Shown here: positions 9,435 to 17,162 of the stretch, in pieces
How positions within the stretch are numbered: the first letter of the stretch is position 1
Layout: each line of letters opens with the position of its first letter
From: AC-32 sp963728765
GTDB lineage: Bacteria; Actinomycetota; Thermoleophilia; Gaiellales; Gaiellaceae
DNA length: 64,000 bases
Assembly (NCBI GenBank): GCA_963728765.1
Contig: CAVSKX010000002.1
Coordinates: 620,001-684,000 of the forward strand
Reading direction: 5' to 3'
Notes under the pieces: generated by a model
The model's input: the letters and a program-made list of their open reading frames with translations, nothing else
Database searches by the model: none
Told to the model about the DNA's origin: nothing
Made by a program: the position numbers and the translations under genes

Positions 9435-9626
9435 CCCGTCGCCGAGCTCAGGGTGCTGCGGTACCGGCCGCATCCACCGCGCGCATGGTGAAGCGCAGCC
9501 GGTGCGCACGCCGGACGGCACCCGCTCAGAGCCTCGAGCTCGTCTTGGCTCGGCTGGGGGCGTGCCGTGATGGTCATCGCAGTATGAAGCCATTATGACT
9601 AGCACCATAAACGACGTAAACGGTCG

Positions 9627-10091
9627 CTAGCCGTCACCGATTCGGATCAGCTGGGCGACGATGTTCTCGATCGGCTGCGTCGCGTCGAGCTCGTGCGTGC
9701 ACGTGGCACGCAACCGGTGCTCGAACGCGGCGAAGTCGGTGATCATCCGCTCGCGCTCTCCGGGCGTCTTGCCGAAGTCGTTCGTCGTCCTGTGCTCGAT
9801 GCGGTGGAGCAGGACGTCGAGAGGTGCGCTCAGGAGGACGACGGCGTCGAAGTCCGGGTAGAACCGGCCCTGGTTCGAGACCGTCCCGGACAGGAAAAGC
9901 GGGGCTTCACGCTCCCGCGCGAGAAGCTCGGCGACACGGTCCTCGCGCCAGACGTAGCCGCCGTCGTCGTTCGACCACTCCATCCACTCGGGCTTGTCGG
10001 TCTCAACGACGTCGTACCCGCGTCTGCGGAGCTCGGCCAGCACGGTCGACTTGCCGGTGCCCGACATCCCCGTGACGAGAATCCTGCGCAC
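9627..10091 (-). CDS. Small P-loop nucleoside/shikimate-kinase-like ATPase
   Basis: About 154 residues starting at GTG 10091 (RRILVTGMSGTGKSTVLAEL). The Walker A motif GMSGTGKST sits near residue 9, with an ETDKPEWMEW substrate-side motif near 34 and LLHRIEHRTTNDFGKTPGER (LID-like, two arginines) near 103. It resembles AAA_18/AAA_17 small kinases such as adenylate/shikimate kinases but carries no signature fixing the substrate. The frame extends upstream to 10178 but that part is arginine-rich and shadow-like, so I used the GTG next to the first beta strand. It stands alone, with about 190 bp of featureless DNA on the fpg side (9435-9626). Confidence 0.65.
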   Translation of the reverse strand: MRRILVTGMSGTGKSTVLAELRRRGYDVVETDKPEWMEWSNDDGGYVWREDRVAELLAREREAPLFLSGTVSNQGRFYPDFDAVVLLSAPLDVLLHRIEHRTTNDFGKTPGERERMITDFAAFEHRLRATCTHELDATQPIENIVAQLIRIGDG

Positions 10092-10223
10092 GCATGGAAG
10101 GCTAGAGCGGCTTGGGTAGGGTCGAAGGGCAGCGAGCAGCGCGCGGCCGCGTCGTCCGCAGCCGCCGAAGGCCGGCAAGCGGCTGCCGCGCGACGCTCGG
10201 TCCGGGTGGCCGTCGGAAGCTGA

Positions 10224-11129
10224 CTACTGCGGAGGGTGCGCGCCGGCTTTCACGCCGGCGGTCAGCCAGTCGAGCACCACGCTCCATTCCTCGTCGAGGA
10301 AGTGCCCGCCGCCTTCGAGCAGCTCGAACTCGCCGTTCGGCAGCCGCGAGGCGACGTACTCGCCGTGCGGCCGCGGCGTGAGGACGTCCAGCTCGCCCTG
10401 CCAGACGCGCGTCTCGACCGTCACGTCGCCGAGGTCGAAGCCCCACGGCTTCGCAAACGCGAGGTCGTCGTCGGCCCAGCCTCGTGAGCCCTGGCGAACG
10501 GCCTCCGTCCACCCCTCCTTCATGATCGCCCGCTGCTCGGGCTTCGAGGCGCGCCGGCGGTCGATCTCCGGGAGCTCGGTGAGCATCGCCTCGATGATCG
10601 CGTCGACGTCCGTGCGGATGCCGTGGACGTAATGCTCGAGGAAGGCCTCGATCGCCTCCCGTCCTGCGAGCGCCGCGTTGAACTCCTTCACGTTCAGATC
10701 GGCGAGGCCCTCGAAGAAGTCGAAGTTCTCGGCGTCGGGCGGCGCCGGCGTCACGAGCGCTCCCACGCGGATCACCCGGTCGGTGAGCAGCGCGCCGCAG
10801 GCGAGCGCATGCGGTGCGCCGCCGGAGCCGCCGACCACGGCAAAGCGGTCGAGACCGAGCCCGTCGGCGATCGCGGCGATGTCGGCCGGGGCGTCGGCGA
10901 CCGACCGGCCGACGTTCGGGTCGGAGAGGCCGTAGCCGGGCCGGTCGTAGGTGATCCAGCGGACGCCGTGCCGCTCGTACAGCTCCGGATCGGAGTGGCG
11001 CGCGAACCTGGAGCCGGGCGTCCCGTGGAGGCCGAACACCGGCAGGCCGTCCTCGGCGCCGCGCTCGATGTAGGCGAGCATCCGGCCGTCGGGCGTGCTG
11101 ACGGTTCCTTCGCGCACGAAGTGGATCAT
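10224..11129 (-). CDS. Alpha/beta hydrolase
   Basis: A 301-residue alpha/beta-hydrolase fold protein. Seen are the oxyanion motif LHGTPGSR (about residue 35), the strand YDRPGYGLSD (about 60), the nucleophile elbow GGSGG (about 99, giving Ser as nucleophile), an Asp candidate in WQGELDVLTP (about 244) and His in GGGHFLDEEW (about 277), completing a plausible Ser-Asp-His triad. No signal peptide. Its ATG overlaps the stop of the upstream FMN oxidase (ATGA), so it is the last gene of a coupled three-gene operon. The substrate is not predictable. Confidence 0.8.
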   Translation of the reverse strand: MIHFVREGTVSTPDGRMLAYIERGAEDGLPVFGLHGTPGSRFARHSDPELYERHGVRWITYDRPGYGLSDPNVGRSVADAPADIAAIADGLGLDRFAVVGGSGGAPHALACGALLTDRVIRVGALVTPAPPDAENFDFFEGLADLNVKEFNAALAGREAIEAFLEHYVHGIRTDVDAIIEAMLTELPEIDRRRASKPEQRAIMKEGWTEAVRQGSRGWADDDLAFAKPWGFDLGDVTVETRVWQGELDVLTPRPHGEYVASRLPNGEFELLEGGGHFLDEEWSVVLDWLTAGVKAGAHPPQ

Positions 11130-12193
11130 AGGGTCGCGCGGCGCACGTGGCTGCGCGTTACGTCCGCGGGCGACGGGCAGCCGAGCAGCTTGAGCCCGAG
11201 CTCGATCTCGCGCCGGAGGAGCTCCAGCACACGCGTCACCCCCTCCTCACCACCGGCCGCCAGACCCCAGAGCACGGAGCGTCCCGAGAGGGTCGCCCGT
11301 GCACCAAGAGCGAGCGCTTTGAGCACGTCGATCCCACGACGGATGCCGCCGTCGAGCAACACCTCGACCCGCTCGCCCACCGCCTCGACGACCTCCGGCA
11401 GAACATCGAGCGTCGGCGGCACGCCGTCGAGCTGGCGTCCACCGTGGTTGGAGACGACCACGGCGGTGGCGCCGTGCTCGGCGGCCAGCAGCGCGTCCTC
11501 GGAGGTCAGGATCCCCTTCACCACGAGCGGTAGGGAGCTGATCGAGTGCAGCCACTCGAGGTCGCGCCACGTCAGCGTGTCGTCGACGACCGCGTGCAGC
11601 GCGGTGTGAAAGTCGTCGCCGCGCAGCTCCTGCGGAATGTTCGGAAGCGGGAGGTCGTCCGGGAGCCTGAACGCCGCGCGCATGTCGCGCTCGCGCCGCC
11701 CGGCCACGGGAAGGTCGACGGTCAGCACGAGCGCGCTGAAGCCCGAGGCGGAAGCCGCTTCGACGAGTCCCTGCGTGAAACCGCGATCACGCGACCAGTA
11801 GAGCTGGAACCACTGCGGCGCTCCCGGCGCGGCCGCCGCGAGCTCGGCCGGGGTCACGCTCGAGAGCGTGGAGAGGCTCATGACCGTCCCCGCCGCGGCG
11901 GCCCCGCGCGCCGTGGCGAGCTCGCCCTCCGGGTCTGCCAGCCGCTGGAACGCCGTCGGCGCGACGAGCACGGGCAGTGTCACCTGGGTGCCGAGGACTG
12001 TCGTCGCAGTCGTGACCGAACTGATGTCGACGAGCACGCGCGGGCGCAGCTCCCAGCGCGCGAATGCGGCACGGTTCTCCCGCAGGGTGTGCTCGTCGCC
12101 CGCGCCGCCCGCGATGTAGTCGTGTGCGCCGGGATGGAGCCGCTCGCGGGCCGCGGCCTCGAAGTCGTCGACGTTGAGGAAGCCGGAGCTCAC
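11126..12193 (-). CDS. FMN-dependent alpha-hydroxy-acid oxidase/dehydrogenase
   Basis: A 355-residue TIM-barrel flavoenzyme of the lactate/glycolate oxidase family. The N-terminal HDYIAGGAGDEHTLREN (about residue 23) is the family signature; LPVLVAPTAFQRLADPEGE provides FMN contacts; LVVKGILTSEDA gives the FMN-binding Lys (about 223); and VVSNHGGRQLDG (about 247) contains the catalytic His and substrate-binding Arg; DGGIRRGIDVLKALALGA is the FMN-phosphate loop. It oxidises a 2-hydroxy acid to the 2-oxo acid. It starts at GTG 12193, overlapping the degenerate kinase stop by four bases, and its own stop overlaps the hydrolase start. The exact substrate is uncertain. Confidence 0.85.
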   Translation of the reverse strand: MSSGFLNVDDFEAAARERLHPGAHDYIAGGAGDEHTLRENRAAFARWELRPRVLVDISSVTTATTVLGTQVTLPVLVAPTAFQRLADPEGELATARGAAAAGTVMSLSTLSSVTPAELAAAAPGAPQWFQLYWSRDRGFTQGLVEAASASGFSALVLTVDLPVAGRRERDMRAAFRLPDDLPLPNIPQELRGDDFHTALHAVVDDTLTWRDLEWLHSISSLPLVVKGILTSEDALLAAEHGATAVVVSNHGGRQLDGVPPTLDVLPEVVEAVGERVEVLLDGGIRRGIDVLKALALGARATLSGRSVLWGLAAGGEEGVTRVLELLRREIELGLKLLGCPSPADVTRSHVRRATL

Positions 12194-12771
12194 GCGAGCC
12201 GCACGCGCAGAGTCTCGCCGTCGACCTCGATGCTGCCGCCGCGGGCGCGGACGACGCGCACGGCGACGGCAGCGCCCAGGTCGCGCAGGTCCTCGCCGAG
12301 CACGACCGGCGCCGAGGCCGGCGTCACCGGCGCGAGCGCAAGCTCCGGTCCGCGCACTTCGATCTCCACGCGCTCGAGGCCCCCGTGACGCAGTAGGCAG
12401 CGCGCGAGCGCGGCGACGGCGCGCTCCATAGCGTCGGGATCCGTCTCCAGCTCCGTGCCCTCGCCGGTGACGCCGACGCGCTCCTCGCCGAGCTTCTCCG
12501 CGGCGCCCTGCGCCAACGCGAGGGTGTCGGCCGCGCGGAGCGGCGGGTCATAGCGGTCGGCCGCAAGCCGTGCCGCCACGGACAGCTGGTCGATCAGCTC
12601 GGCCATCTGGCCCGACGCGGTCCCGATCATCCCGACGTAGCGCGCGGCCGTCTCGTCCAGCCCTTCGTCGCGGGCGAGCGTGTGCGCGAAGCCGTGGACG
12701 GTCGCGAGCGGCGTCCGCAGGTCGTGGCACGCCAGCATCACGAGCCGTGCGAAATCGGGGTCTTCGGACAA
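12190..12771 (-). CDS. Degenerate sensor histidine kinase (HisKA kept, ATPase domain eroded)
   Basis: A 193-residue cytoplasmic protein with no transmembrane helix. It keeps a clear H-box, CHDLRTPLATVHGFAHTL (His about residue 15), of a HisKA dimerisation domain. The rest aligns roughly to a HATPase_c domain: DPDAMERAVAALARCLLRHG is where the N-box should be and LGAAVAVRVVRARGGSIEV where the G2 helix should be. The N-box Asn and the DxGxG motif are missing, so ATP binding is doubtful. It starts at TTG 12771. It is the first gene of an operon with the FMN oxidase and hydrolase. No response regulator is adjacent. It may be a phosphotransfer or decoy protein. Confidence 0.65.
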   Translation of the reverse strand: MSEDPDFARLVMLACHDLRTPLATVHGFAHTLARDEGLDETAARYVGMIGTASGQMAELIDQLSVAARLAADRYDPPLRAADTLALAQGAAEKLGEERVGVTGEGTELETDPDAMERAVAALARCLLRHGGLERVEIEVRGPELALAPVTPASAPVVLGEDLRDLGAAVAVRVVRARGGSIEVDGETLRVRLA

Positions 12772-12794
12772 AGTTGCGTTGGTAGCGTTGAACC

Positions 12795-13769
12795 GTGGAC
12801 GAGCCGCGCCAGCTTCTCACACCCGACCTGCAGGCCGGGCCTTCCGAGGTCCCGCTCGCGCTCTCGCGCGCGGGCGTCCGCGGGGTCCAGAAGGCGATCC
12901 GCATCAGCCACAGCGGCCACGAGAAGCTGATCGCGGCGGACATCGACTGCACGGTCGACCTCGACCACGCGCGCAAGGGCGTCCACATGTCGCGCTTCCC
13001 CGAGCTCTTCGAGGAGGCTATCGAGCAGGTCGTGATCGGCGAGGCGCTGCTCGTCGAGAACCTCGCCGAGCACATCGCCTCGCACATCGTCCGGCGGCAG
13101 CACGCGCTGCGGGCGGAGGTGCGAATCGTGGCGCGCTACCCGCTCGAGCGCGAGACCCCGGTGAGCGGGCTGCCCACGCAGGAGATGGTCTCGCTGATCG
13201 GCCTCGCGGCCGCGTCGGAGGAGCGGACGCGGCGGCTGGTCGGCGTCGAGGCCAACGGCATCAACGCCTGCCCGTGCGCCCAGGGCCTCGTGCGCGAGCA
13301 TGCGGCCGAGCGCCTCGGCGACGCCGGCTTCACCGACCTCGACGTCGAGCGGATCCTCGAGCTCGTCCCGCTCGCGACGCACAACCAGCGCGGGCGCGGG
13401 ACGCTGTTCGTCGGATCGGAGGAGCGGGTCAACGCCGAGGAGCTGGTCCGGATCGTGGAGGGCTCGATGAGCTCGCCGGTCTATGAGCTGCTGAAGCGGC
13501 CCGACGAGCTGTTCGTCGTGGAGCACGCACACCTGCAGCCGCGCTTCGTCGAGGACTCCGTGCGGATCGCGCTGCGCGATGCGCTGGCCGCCTACCCCGG
13601 GCTCGGCGACGGCGACTTTCTCCTCTCGCGCCAGGTGAACCTCGAGACGATCCACGCGCACGACGTGGTCGCGGAACGCTACGGCACCGTCGGCGAGCTA
13701 CGTTCCGAGCTCGGGGGCGCCGCGCCGGCGGAGCACCACACCGAGCTACGCGAGTGGTTGAGCGCGTAG
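12795..13769 (+). CDS. folE2: GTP cyclohydrolase FolE2 (GCYH-IB)
   Basis: A 324-residue protein of the FolE2/MptA family that converts GTP to 7,8-dihydroneopterin triphosphate for tetrahydrofolate synthesis, usually with a metal more flexible than Zn. Family marks: KAIRISHSGHEKLIAADIDCTVDL near the N-terminus, KGVHMSRFPELFEEAI (about residue 61), NGINACPCAQGLV (about 154, with the metal-binding Cys) and LATHNQRGRGTLF (about 194). It starts at GTG 12795, 23 bases from the divergent kinase gene. A palindromic repeat element begins six bases after the stop. Confidence 0.9.
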   Translation: MDEPRQLLTPDLQAGPSEVPLALSRAGVRGVQKAIRISHSGHEKLIAADIDCTVDLDHARKGVHMSRFPELFEEAIEQVVIGEALLVENLAEHIASHIVRRQHALRAEVRIVARYPLERETPVSGLPTQEMVSLIGLAAASEERTRRLVGVEANGINACPCAQGLVREHAAERLGDAGFTDLDVERILELVPLATHNQRGRGTLFVGSEERVNAEELVRIVEGSMSSPVYELLKRPDELFVVEHAHLQPRFVEDSVRIALRDALAAYPGLGDGDFLLSRQVNLETIHAHDVVAERYGTVGELRSELGGAAPAEHHTELREWLSA

Positions 13770-13774
13770 ACCCG

Positions 13775-13872
13775 GTGTCAGACACGCAGGCGGAAGTGCA
13801 ACGTCTTTGTCACGAGAGCGTGATTTCGCCTGCGTAGCGCGGACTTCTGGCCGGCCGCCCCGTGTCAGACAC
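13775..13872. repeat. Palindromic repeat element between folE2 and plsY
   Basis: Two identical 11-bp palindromes GTGTCAGACAC at 13775-13785 and 13862-13872 bracket about 76 bp. Inside, GCAGGCGGAA (13786-13795) pairs with TTTCGCCTGC (13824-13833) with one mismatch around a smaller TCACG/CGTGA hairpin. The nested palindromes suggest a REP/BIME-type or Y1-transposase-mobilised element. The right-hand copy contains the TGA stop of plsY. Confidence 0.65.
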
Positions 13873-14485
13873 CGTGACGGGTCGGCGCGGCCGGGGGCCG
13901 GCGGAAGCGGAAGCGTGTCTCGGTGCCCGCCCGCAGGCGGTTGATGTTCGGGCGGTGGAGCACGACGACCGCTAACGCCGCGAAGGCCGCGAAGGCGATC
14001 ACCGGCCACGGCTCACGAAGCACCACCGCCGCCACAGGTAGCGAGATCGCCGCCGAGATCGACGCAACCGACGCGTAGCGGCACACCGCGAAGACGACGA
14101 GCCAGACGACGGCCGCGATTCCGCCGACGAGAGGCGCGACGCCGAGGAAGGCTCCACCGGAGGTCGCGACCACCTTTCCGCCACGCGCGAATTTCAGGAA
14201 CAGCGGCCGCCAGTGGCCGAGCATCGCCGCGCCGCCAGCGATCACGCCCGCGAGATGGCCGACGTAGATCGTCGCCAGAAGCGCGGGCACGAAGCCCTTC
14301 AGCGTGTCCAGCAGCATCACCGGCACGCCGTAGCGCGCGCCGTACGTCCGCCAGACGTTGGTCGCGCCGATGTTGCCGCTCCCGACCTTCCGAATGTCCT
14401 CGCGCCTGAAGAGCCGGACGAGCCAATACCCCGTCGGGATGCTTCCCGCGAGGTAGCCGACTAGTGCGAAGAACGCGGTGCTCAG
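13865..14485 (-). CDS. plsY: Glycerol-3-phosphate acyltransferase PlsY
   Basis: The acyl-phosphate:glycerol-3-phosphate acyltransferase of phosphatidic acid synthesis, a small integral membrane protein. The complete N-terminus reads STAFFALVGYLAGSIPTGYWL, then motif 1 GSGNIGATNVWR, LLDTLKGFVPALLA, and the glycerol-phosphate motif GHWRPLFLKFARGGKVVAT. The only in-frame initiation codon upstream of motif 1 is CTG 14485; a GTG at 14326 would delete motif 1. The frame is closed just upstream by the TGA of the superoxide dismutase gene, 13 bases away, suggesting coupling. The last residues and the stop are supplied by the palindromic repeat. About 206 residues, normal for the family. Confidence 0.8.
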   Translation of the reverse strand: MSTAFFALVGYLAGSIPTGYWLVRLFRREDIRKVGSGNIGATNVWRTYGARYGVPVMLLDTLKGFVPALLATIYVGHLAGVIAGGAAMLGHWRPLFLKFARGGKVVATSGGAFLGVAPLVGGIAAVVWLVVFAVCRYASVASISAAISLPVAAVVLREPWPVIAFAAFAALAVVVLHRPNINRLRAGTETRFRFRRPPAAPTRHGV

Positions 14486-14497
14486 GGCATCAACGCC

Positions 14498-15118
14498 TCA
14501 GGGCGTGATCTGGTACCCCTCGACCCAGTCGTTCACGACCTGCCAGTCGAGGTTGGCGAAGAACGCCTCGATGTAGGACGCGCGGTCCGTCTGGAAGTCG
14601 AGGAAGTACGCGTGCTCGTAGACGTCGAGCGCGATCAGCGGCGTCGCGTTCCAGACCGGGAACGTGTTCTGCGCGTCGCCGATGTAGTTGAAGAGGCGCC
14701 CCTCGTCCCAGTCGTAGGCCGTCCAGGCCCACCCGCGGCCGGCCATCCCGGTCGCCTTCAGGTCGGCCCGCCAGTTCTCGAGCGAGCCGAAGTCGCGGAA
14801 GAGCAGCTCGCGGATCGCCCCGTCGGGCTCGCCGCCTCCGCCGCCGAGGTGGTCGAAGTAGATCTCGTGGTTCTTGATCCCACCGATCGCGAAGCTGAGG
14901 TCGACCTTGAGCGCGCGCACCTCCGAGTAGACCTGGTTCGCGGAGGAGACGTCGAGCTCGTCGAGCTTGCCCATGATCTCGTTGCGCTTGTTGACGTAGC
15001 CCTCGTAGAGCGTGTAGTGCGCCTCGACCGACTCGCGCGAGATGCCGTCGAGCTCCAGCAGCTCGGGCTTCAGCTGCCTCGGCGTGATCTCTTCCCGGTT
15101 GAACGCGAGCGTGGCCAA
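14498..15118 (-). CDS. Divergent Fe/Mn superoxide dismutase
   Basis: A 206-residue protein clearly homologous to Fe/Mn-SOD. The four ligand positions are kept: His in ESVEAHYTLYEGYVNK, His in NHEIYFDHLGG, and Asp and His in DVYEHAYFLDF. It departs from canonical enzymes elsewhere: the usual HHxKHH helix is replaced and DVWEH is DVYEH. The start is TTG 15118, backed by AAAGGAG five bases upstream; longer frames run into the divergent sodA. Activity as a SOD is likely but not certain; it may have a shifted metal or role. It is followed by plsY with a 13-base gap. Confidence 0.78.
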   Translation of the reverse strand: MATLAFNREEITPRQLKPELLELDGISRESVEAHYTLYEGYVNKRNEIMGKLDELDVSSANQVYSEVRALKVDLSFAIGGIKNHEIYFDHLGGGGGEPDGAIRELLFRDFGSLENWRADLKATGMAGRGWAWTAYDWDEGRLFNYIGDAQNTFPVWNATPLIALDVYEHAYFLDFQTDRASYIEAFFANLDWQVVNDWVEGYQITP

Positions 15119-15211
15119 GCGAGCTCCTTTCGAAGTGGCGGAACGGCTGAGCATAACGCCCGCAAGAGCATCGAACCCGTTAGCCTCAGCGCAGCTAGGA
15201 AAGGAGCCCAG
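15119..15211. promoter_or_regulatory. Shared promoter region of two divergent SOD genes
   Basis: This 93-bp gap separates the TTG of the divergent SOD and the ATG of sodA. Both genes have an AAAGGAG ribosome-binding site, at opposite edges. On the minus strand a TATGCT hexamer is a candidate -10; I cannot name a convincing -35. Co-regulation by a shared site is an inference from the layout. Confidence 0.4.
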
Positions 15212-15823
15212 ATGCCGTTCGAGGTACCGCCTCTCCCCTACGACTACGCCGCACTCGAGCCGCACATCGACGAGCAGACGATGCGCGTCCACCACGACAA
15301 GCACCACCAGGCCTATGTCGACAACGCGAATGCCGCCCTGGATGGGACGCCGCTCGCCGACAAGCCGGTCGAGCACGTCCTTACCAACCTCGAGGTCCTC
15401 CCGGAGGACAAGCAGACGGCCGTGCGGAACAACGCCGGCGGGCACGCCAACCACTCGCTCTTCTGGGAGATCATGAGCCCCGACGGCGGCGGCGAGCCCG
15501 GTGGCGCGCTGGCCGACGCGATCGCCGACACCTTCGACAGCCTCGACGCGCTCAAGCAGCAGATGAACGACACCGGCGTGAAGCGCTTCGGCTCAGGCTG
15601 GTCGTGGCTCGTCCACGACGGGACTGGCCTCGCCGTCTACTCGACCGCAAACCAGGACTCTCCGATGCTGACCGACGACGTGCCGCTGCTCGGGATCGAC
15701 GTCTGGGAGCACGCCTACTACCTCAAGTACCAGAACCGGCGCCCGGACTACCTCGCGGCCTGGTGGAACGTCGTCAACTGGGACGCGGTCGCCCAGCGCT
15801 ACGAAGAGGCAACCAGCAGGTAA
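15212..15823 (+). CDS. sodA: Superoxide dismutase (Fe/Mn), canonical
   Basis: A 203-residue cytosolic Fe/Mn-SOD converting superoxide to oxygen and hydrogen peroxide. The signature is complete: LPYDYAALEPHID at the N-terminus, RVHHDKHHQAYVDN with the first ligand His, HANHSLFWEIMSP with the second, and DVWEHAYYLKYQNRR with the Asp and final His. AGGAAAGGAG precedes ATG 15212. It is divergent from a second, atypical SOD. The metal (Fe or Mn) cannot be fixed from sequence alone. Confidence 0.93.
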   Translation: MPFEVPPLPYDYAALEPHIDEQTMRVHHDKHHQAYVDNANAALDGTPLADKPVEHVLTNLEVLPEDKQTAVRNNAGGHANHSLFWEIMSPDGGGEPGGALADAIADTFDSLDALKQQMNDTGVKRFGSGWSWLVHDGTGLAVYSTANQDSPMLTDDVPLLGIDVWEHAYYLKYQNRRPDYLAAWWNVVNWDAVAQRYEEATSR

Positions 15824-15826
15824 CGC

Positions 15827-16456
15827 TTACGCGCGAATCGACTTGCTGGCCGCGGTCAGATAGCAGGGGCCTGCCTGGGCCTTGGAGATCATCACGCGCA
15901 CGCGCGTGCCCGCGGACAGCTTCGACTTGAACGAGACGGAGCTGACGACGGTCGGCTTTGTTCCGGGGACCGAGGTCTTCAGCGCCATGCGCTTCACCTG
16001 GACCCAGCGCTTCTTCAGCTTCTTGTAGCGCTGGAAGAGCACGAACTTGCCGGTCAGCGCCTGGCCGGCCGTCACGTTCGCAATGAAAGAGCCGCGTGCA
16101 ACGCGCTTCAGCTCGAGCACCGGCTTGACCGTGATCACGACCGGCTGGCTCGTCCCGTTCTTGAAGCTCGCGCGGTAGGTCGTCCCGAGCACCGGCGTGG
16201 CCGGAACGGTGTACATGCCGTTGGCTGTCGTCTTGACGGTCGCCGCCTTCGTCGTGTTCGTCGAGCCGCAGGCCGTGCCCTGGATCACGACCTGCTGGTT
16301 CGCCTTCTTCGTCGAGACCTGGCCACTGAACGCGACCTTCTGGCCGTAGGGGACGACGGTCGGCGTCGCCGTGAGCGTCACCGTCACGGGCGGGAGCGCG
16401 AGGGCGGCCGACGCAACGGCCCCGGCTGCGATGCAAACTGCTGCGAGCGTCTTCAT
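15827..16456 (-). CDS. Secreted protein of unknown function, beta-rich
   Basis: 209 residues with a clear signal peptide (KTLAAVCIAAGAVASAALALPP). The mature part is rich in T, V, S and K and reads like one or two Ig-like/bacterial surface beta domains: VTLTATPTVVPYGQKVAFSGQVS near the start resembles repeats in secreted actinobacterial adhesion-type proteins. Cysteines are few (one in TACGST, one in AGPCYLT), possibly a disulfide. It starts at ATG 16456, overlapping the divergent SDR start by two bases, and ends 3 bases from the convergent sodA stop. No function assigned. Confidence 0.65.
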   Translation of the reverse strand: MKTLAAVCIAAGAVASAALALPPVTVTLTATPTVVPYGQKVAFSGQVSTKKANQQVVIQGTACGSTNTTKAATVKTTANGMYTVPATPVLGTTYRASFKNGTSQPVVITVKPVLELKRVARGSFIANVTAGQALTGKFVLFQRYKKLKKRWVQVKRMALKTSVPGTKPTVVSSVSFKSKLSAGTRVRVMISKAQAGPCYLTAASKSIRA

Positions 16457-17153
16457 GGCCACCGCAGAAGATCCCGCAACACGCCCGGACTTGCGCCGCG
16501 CTCTCGTCACCGGCGGGCTGGGCCGCGTGGGCGAGGCGATCGCCAGGCGGCTGGAGCGCGAGGAGTGGTCGGTGCTGGCCGCCGGCCGCGCGGACGGCGA
16601 CGTCTCTCGGCCGGAGGAGGCCCGAGCGCTCGTCGAGCGGGCGGCGCGGGAGCTCGGCGGGCTCGACCTGCTCGTCAATGCGGCTGGCGAGGGATTCACG
16701 CCCAAGCCGGTCGAGAAGCTCACGGAGGCGGACTGGGACGCCGCCTTCGGCGCTACGGCAAAGGGCAGCTTCTTCGTCACGCAGGCAGCAGCGCCGCACC
16801 TGCGTGCCTCCCGCGGCTGCGTGGTCATGATCGAAGACGTCGCCGCCTACCAGCCCTGGCCGTCGTTCGCCGCGCATTCGGCCGCCAAGGCCGCGCAGGC
16901 GATGCTCACGCGCGTGCTCGCGCGCGCGCTCGCGCCCGAGGTACGCGTCTGCGGCGTCGCCCCGGGGCCCGTCGCGGTCGCGCGAGACAAGGAGGAACGG
17001 CGCGCCGAAGAGACCGTGCTGGGCCGCGTCGGCTCCCCGGAGGACGTCGCCAAGGCCGTCGTGTTCCTCGCCGGCGCCGACTTCGTCACCGGCACTACGC
17101 TGTTCGTCGACGGCGGCCGCTCGCTGCAAACCGGCGTCTCGCCGAGGCCGTAG
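16455..17153 (+). CDS. Atypical short-chain dehydrogenase/reductase
   Basis: 232 residues with a Rossmann fold: nucleotide-binding TGGLGRVGEAIA (about residue 20), LDLLVNAAGEGF (NAG-type motif, about 78) and C-terminal GTTLFVDGGRSLQ. The catalytic positions are altered: where SDRs carry Ser and then YxxxK, this protein has IEDVAAYQPWPSF and AAHSAAKAA, so the Tyr is His and the Ser is not obvious. Pteridine-reductase-like SDRs are the closest style I can name. It may be non-catalytic or use another residue. ATG 16455 overlaps the divergent gene's ATG. Confidence 0.75.
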   Translation: MATAEDPATRPDLRRALVTGGLGRVGEAIARRLEREEWSVLAAGRADGDVSRPEEARALVERAARELGGLDLLVNAAGEGFTPKPVEKLTEADWDAAFGATAKGSFFVTQAAAPHLRASRGCVVMIEDVAAYQPWPSFAAHSAAKAAQAMLTRVLARALAPEVRVCGVAPGPVAVARDKEERRAEETVLGRVGSPEDVAKAVVFLAGADFVTGTTLFVDGGRSLQTGVSPRP

Positions 17154-17162
17154 ATTCATGCG

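Noticed and set aside
9435..9626. Short frame near 9595 (11 codons) and other small peptides in the fpg-kinase gap
   Set aside because: Too short, with no ribosome-binding site or conservation that I can check; I see nothing supported in this gap.
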